A stretch of DNA of 9,607 nucleotides. It comes from Coriobacteriaceae bacterium (GTDB taxonomy: Bacteria; Actinomycetota; Coriobacteriia; Coriobacteriales; QAMH01). Positions 5,887-9,607 of the stretch are shown here, piece after piece. A program made the translations under genes and the position numbers. Below the pieces are notes generated by a model that saw nothing but the letters and a program-made list of their open reading frames with translations, was not told the DNA's origin and searched no databases. The stretch is from positions 1-9,607 of the forward strand of contig SFLO01000020.1 of assembly GCA_004553405.1 (NCBI GenBank), in the 5' to 3' direction. The first letter of the stretch is position 1, and every line of letters begins with the position of its first letter.

Positions 5887-6360
5887 CTACTTTTCCAAGA
5901 GGGTTACCGCCTGGGCGGTCACGCCCTCACCACGGCCCTCGTAGCCCAGCCACTCGGTGGTGGTGGCCTTGACGCCCACGTTCTCGACGGGGATCTGCAG
6001 GGCGGCGGCGATGTTGGCCCTCATCTGCTCGCGGTGCGGGGCCATCTTGGGCTCTTGGATCATGAGGACGGTGTCGATGTCGACGATCCTCCAGCCCTCG
6101 CCACGCACCAGCTCCCCCACCTGCTCGAGCAGCTTGATGCTGTCTGCCCCCTTGTAGGCGGGGTCGGTGTCGGGGAAGAGCTTCCCGATGTCTCCGGCCC
6201 TCAGCGCGCCCACGAGGGCGTCCATCACGGCGTGGACGAGGACGTCGGCGTCGCTGTGGCCGTCGAGCCCCTTGTCGAAGGGGATGTCGACGCCGCCGAT
6301 GACGAGCCTGCGGCCCTCTGCAAACGCATGGACGTCATAGCCCAAGCCGATCCTCTGCAT
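5887..6360 (-). CDS. ispF: 2-C-methyl-D-erythritol 2,4-cyclodiphosphate synthase IspF
   Basis: IspF catalyses the fifth step of the MEP isoprenoid pathway, releasing CMP to form the cyclodiphosphate. The 157-residue product is of standard length. It has the metal ligands Asp9, His11 (GYDVH) and His43, the DGHSDADV loop (33-40), the FPDTDP motif, and the C-terminal KATTTE and GRGEGV segments. The active enzyme is a homotrimer. It starts 6 bases after the ispD stop; its GAGGAG ribosome binding site lies within the last ispD codons, so the pair is likely translationally coupled. In some bacteria the two enzymes are fused; here they are separate. Confidence 0.97.
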   Translation of the reverse strand: MQRIGLGYDVHAFAEGRRLVIGGVDIPFDKGLDGHSDADVLVHAVMDALVGALRAGDIGKLFPDTDPAYKGADSIKLLEQVGELVRGEGWRIVDIDTVLMIQEPKMAPHREQMRANIAAALQIPVENVGVKATTTEWLGYEGRGEGVTAQAVTLLEK

Positions 6361-6366
6361 ACGCTG

Positions 6367-7203
6367 TTACTCCTCGAGCTCGAGGCGCCCGGCGAGCGCC
6401 GCAACCGCCGGCCCGATGTCTTCGGGGACGGTGACCTTGATGTTGTCGCGCGGGCCGTTGACCATGTGGACCACGCCGCCCATCCTCTCGACGAGCGAGG
6501 AGTCGTCCGTGCCGACAAAGCCCTCGAACATGGCGGTCGAGTAGGCCCTGCGCAGGATGGTGGAGCGGAAGACCTGGGGGGTCTGGGCGATCCAGAACAT
6601 GTTGCGGTCGGGCGTCCCTACGATGTTTGCCGAGTCGACGACCTTGAGGGTGTCGACAGAGGGGTGCCCCACGACCACGCCGTCGATGTCTTGGTCTCCC
6701 TTGAGCATGCAGATCGAGCGGTTGATGAGGTCGATGGTCACAAGGGGGCGGGCCCCGTCGTGGATGGCGATGATCTCGAAGCGCGGGTCGACAGCATCCA
6801 CGCCGTTCATGGCGGACTCCTGGCGGATGTCACCAGAGGAGGCGAAGGTGATGGGGGTGGTGAAGCCGTAGGGTTCCACTGCGACGCGGCGGTACTCCTC
6901 GACGCGCTCGTCGGGGCAGACCACGACGATCTGGGCAACATCCGGGGCGGCGTCGAAGGCCTCGATCGACCAGCTGAGGATGGGGCGCCCCATGAGGCGG
7001 AAGAGCTGCTTGCCGCCGGGGTTGCCGAAGCGCTCGCCGGAGCCGCCCGCCATGATCACGGCGGCGGCGCAGGCCTTCTTGTCGACGACTCCCCTGCGCA
7101 GGGAGCGTTCTCCGAGCTTGCGCGCCAGGTGGTCGTCCAGGTGGTCAACGATGGTGCCGCCGCTCATCTGCTCGCGGACGGCTGCTGCGTCTGCAGTGCT
7201 CAT
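6367..7203 (-). CDS. ispD: 2-C-methyl-D-erythritol 4-phosphate cytidylyltransferase IspD
   Basis: IspD joins CTP and methylerythritol 4-phosphate in the MEP pathway. The nucleotide-binding loop AGGSGERFG (52-60) is followed by GKQL, IHDGARP, a VDTLK segment, the QTPQVFR motif, TDDSSLVE and a C-terminal GPRDNIKVTVPED stretch. The start chosen is the ATG at 7203, with an AGGGG site 9 bases upstream; this gives 278 residues against about 230 for the family. The excess is an N-terminal extension of about 45 residues before the first core strand, containing an Asp/His/Arg-rich segment (DHLDDHLARKLGERSLRRG). The frame is open to an ATG at 7278, but that codon has no ribosome binding site and lies in the loop of a predicted RNA hairpin. 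A start at Met13 (7167) is also possible. It precedes ispF by 6 bases. Confidence 0.93.
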   Translation of the reverse strand: MSTADAAAVREQMSGGTIVDHLDDHLARKLGERSLRRGVVDKKACAAAVIMAGGSGERFGNPGGKQLFRLMGRPILSWSIEAFDAAPDVAQIVVVCPDERVEEYRRVAVEPYGFTTPITFASSGDIRQESAMNGVDAVDPRFEIIAIHDGARPLVTIDLINRSICMLKGDQDIDGVVVGHPSVDTLKVVDSANIVGTPDRNMFWIAQTPQVFRSTILRRAYSTAMFEGFVGTDDSSLVERMGGVVHMVNGPRDNIKVTVPEDIGPAVAALAGRLELEE

Positions 7204-7223
7204 CTCAACAGGCCCCTCTCCCT

Positions 7224-7306
7224 GCCCTGCGATTTCGCTGCGATGGTAGCACGCCGTATTGTTCACGTTGAGAAACATGCATGCAACACGGCGGAAATCG
7301 CAGGGC
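7224..7306 (-). other. Long bulged RNA hairpin in the clpC-ispD junction
   Basis: On the transcribed strand the 13-base arm GCCCTGCGATTTC (7306-7294) pairs perfectly with GAAATCGCAGGGC (7236-7224). The adjoining 10 bases CGCCGTGTTG (7293-7284) pair with CAATACGGCG (7261-7252). The second helix includes one G-U pair that would be an A/C mismatch in an RNA from the opposite strand. A 15-base bulge interrupts the 3' side and a 22-base loop caps the structure. It begins 11 bases after the clpC stop and ends 20 bases before the ispD start, without a U-tract. A leader/regulatory or mRNA-stability element is possible; the function is unknown. Confidence 0.55.
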
Positions 7307-7317
7307 GGGCGGCGGGC

Positions 7318-9607
<2,290 letters not shown>

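Noticed and set aside
7204..7278. Upstream start for ispD at the ATG at 7278
   Set aside because: There is no ribosome binding site in front of it, it falls in the loop of the predicted RNA hairpin, and the 25 added residues look unlike the rest of the protein.
7257..7285. Promoter for ispD (TTGCAT at 7280-7285)
   Set aside because: No acceptable -10 stands 16-18 bases downstream.

Overview
The window is a compact, GC-rich block of bacterial housekeeping genes, all read from the minus strand. In transcription order it contains clpC (5' end beyond the window), ispD, ispF, cysS, rlmB, a YacP/Rae1-type NYN ribonuclease, tRNA-Thr(UGU), tRNA-Tyr(GUA), tRNA-Thr(GGU), tRNA-Met(CAU), tuf, rpmG, tRNA-Trp(CCA), secE and nusG (3' end beyond the window). 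The GC-rich coding, actinobacterial-type EF-Tu and ClpC sequences and the Arg/Gly/Pro-rich RlmB tail suggest an actinomycetote. The MEP-pathway genes beside cysS, rlmB and rae1 point to the class Coriobacteriia (an Olsenella/Atopobium-like lineage). This taxonomic placement is inference; no search was run.

Region by region: (1) 9607-7318 encodes ClpC, the Clp-family AAA+ unfoldase. (2) 7317-7204 is a non-coding junction that can fold into a long bulged hairpin on the transcribed strand. (3) 7203-2803 is a tight run of ispD-ispF, cysS-rlmB and the NYN ribonuclease, with gaps of 6, 70, -11 (overlap) and 13 bases. (4) 2778-2204 holds four tRNAs. A 214-base, AT-richer gap (2489-2702) after the first of them carries a very good sigma-70-type promoter (perfect TTGACA, 17-base spacer, TAATAT) aimed at tRNA-Tyr and everything downstream. 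(5) 2098-1 is the translation/transcription-factor run tuf, rpmG, tRNA-Trp, secE, nusG, which normally continues into rplK/rplA.

The layout joins two classic gene orders. The clpC-ispD-ispF-cysS-rlmB-rae1-rpmG-secE-nusG backbone is the Bacillus subtilis order with several genes missing (radA, disA, gltX, cysE, mrnC, sigH). The Thr-Tyr-Thr-(Met)-tuf-secE-nusG part resembles the Escherichia coli thrU-tyrU-glyT-thrT-tufB-secE-nusG order. The theme is translation: aminoacyl-tRNA supply (cysS, tRNAs), delivery (EF-Tu), ribosome parts and modification (L33, RlmB), ribosome-dependent mRNA cleavage (Rae1-like), and coupling to transcription and secretion (NusG, SecE). ClpC and isoprenoid precursor synthesis lie at the upstream end.

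No mobile element, CRISPR array, toxin/antitoxin or defence system is visible, and no clearly novel protein system. The unexplained signals are RNA-level: hairpins without U-tracts at several gene boundaries, the clpC-ispD hairpin, and the leader between the strong promoter and tRNA-Tyr. No gene-free stretch exceeds 300 bases; the longest is the 214-base gap.
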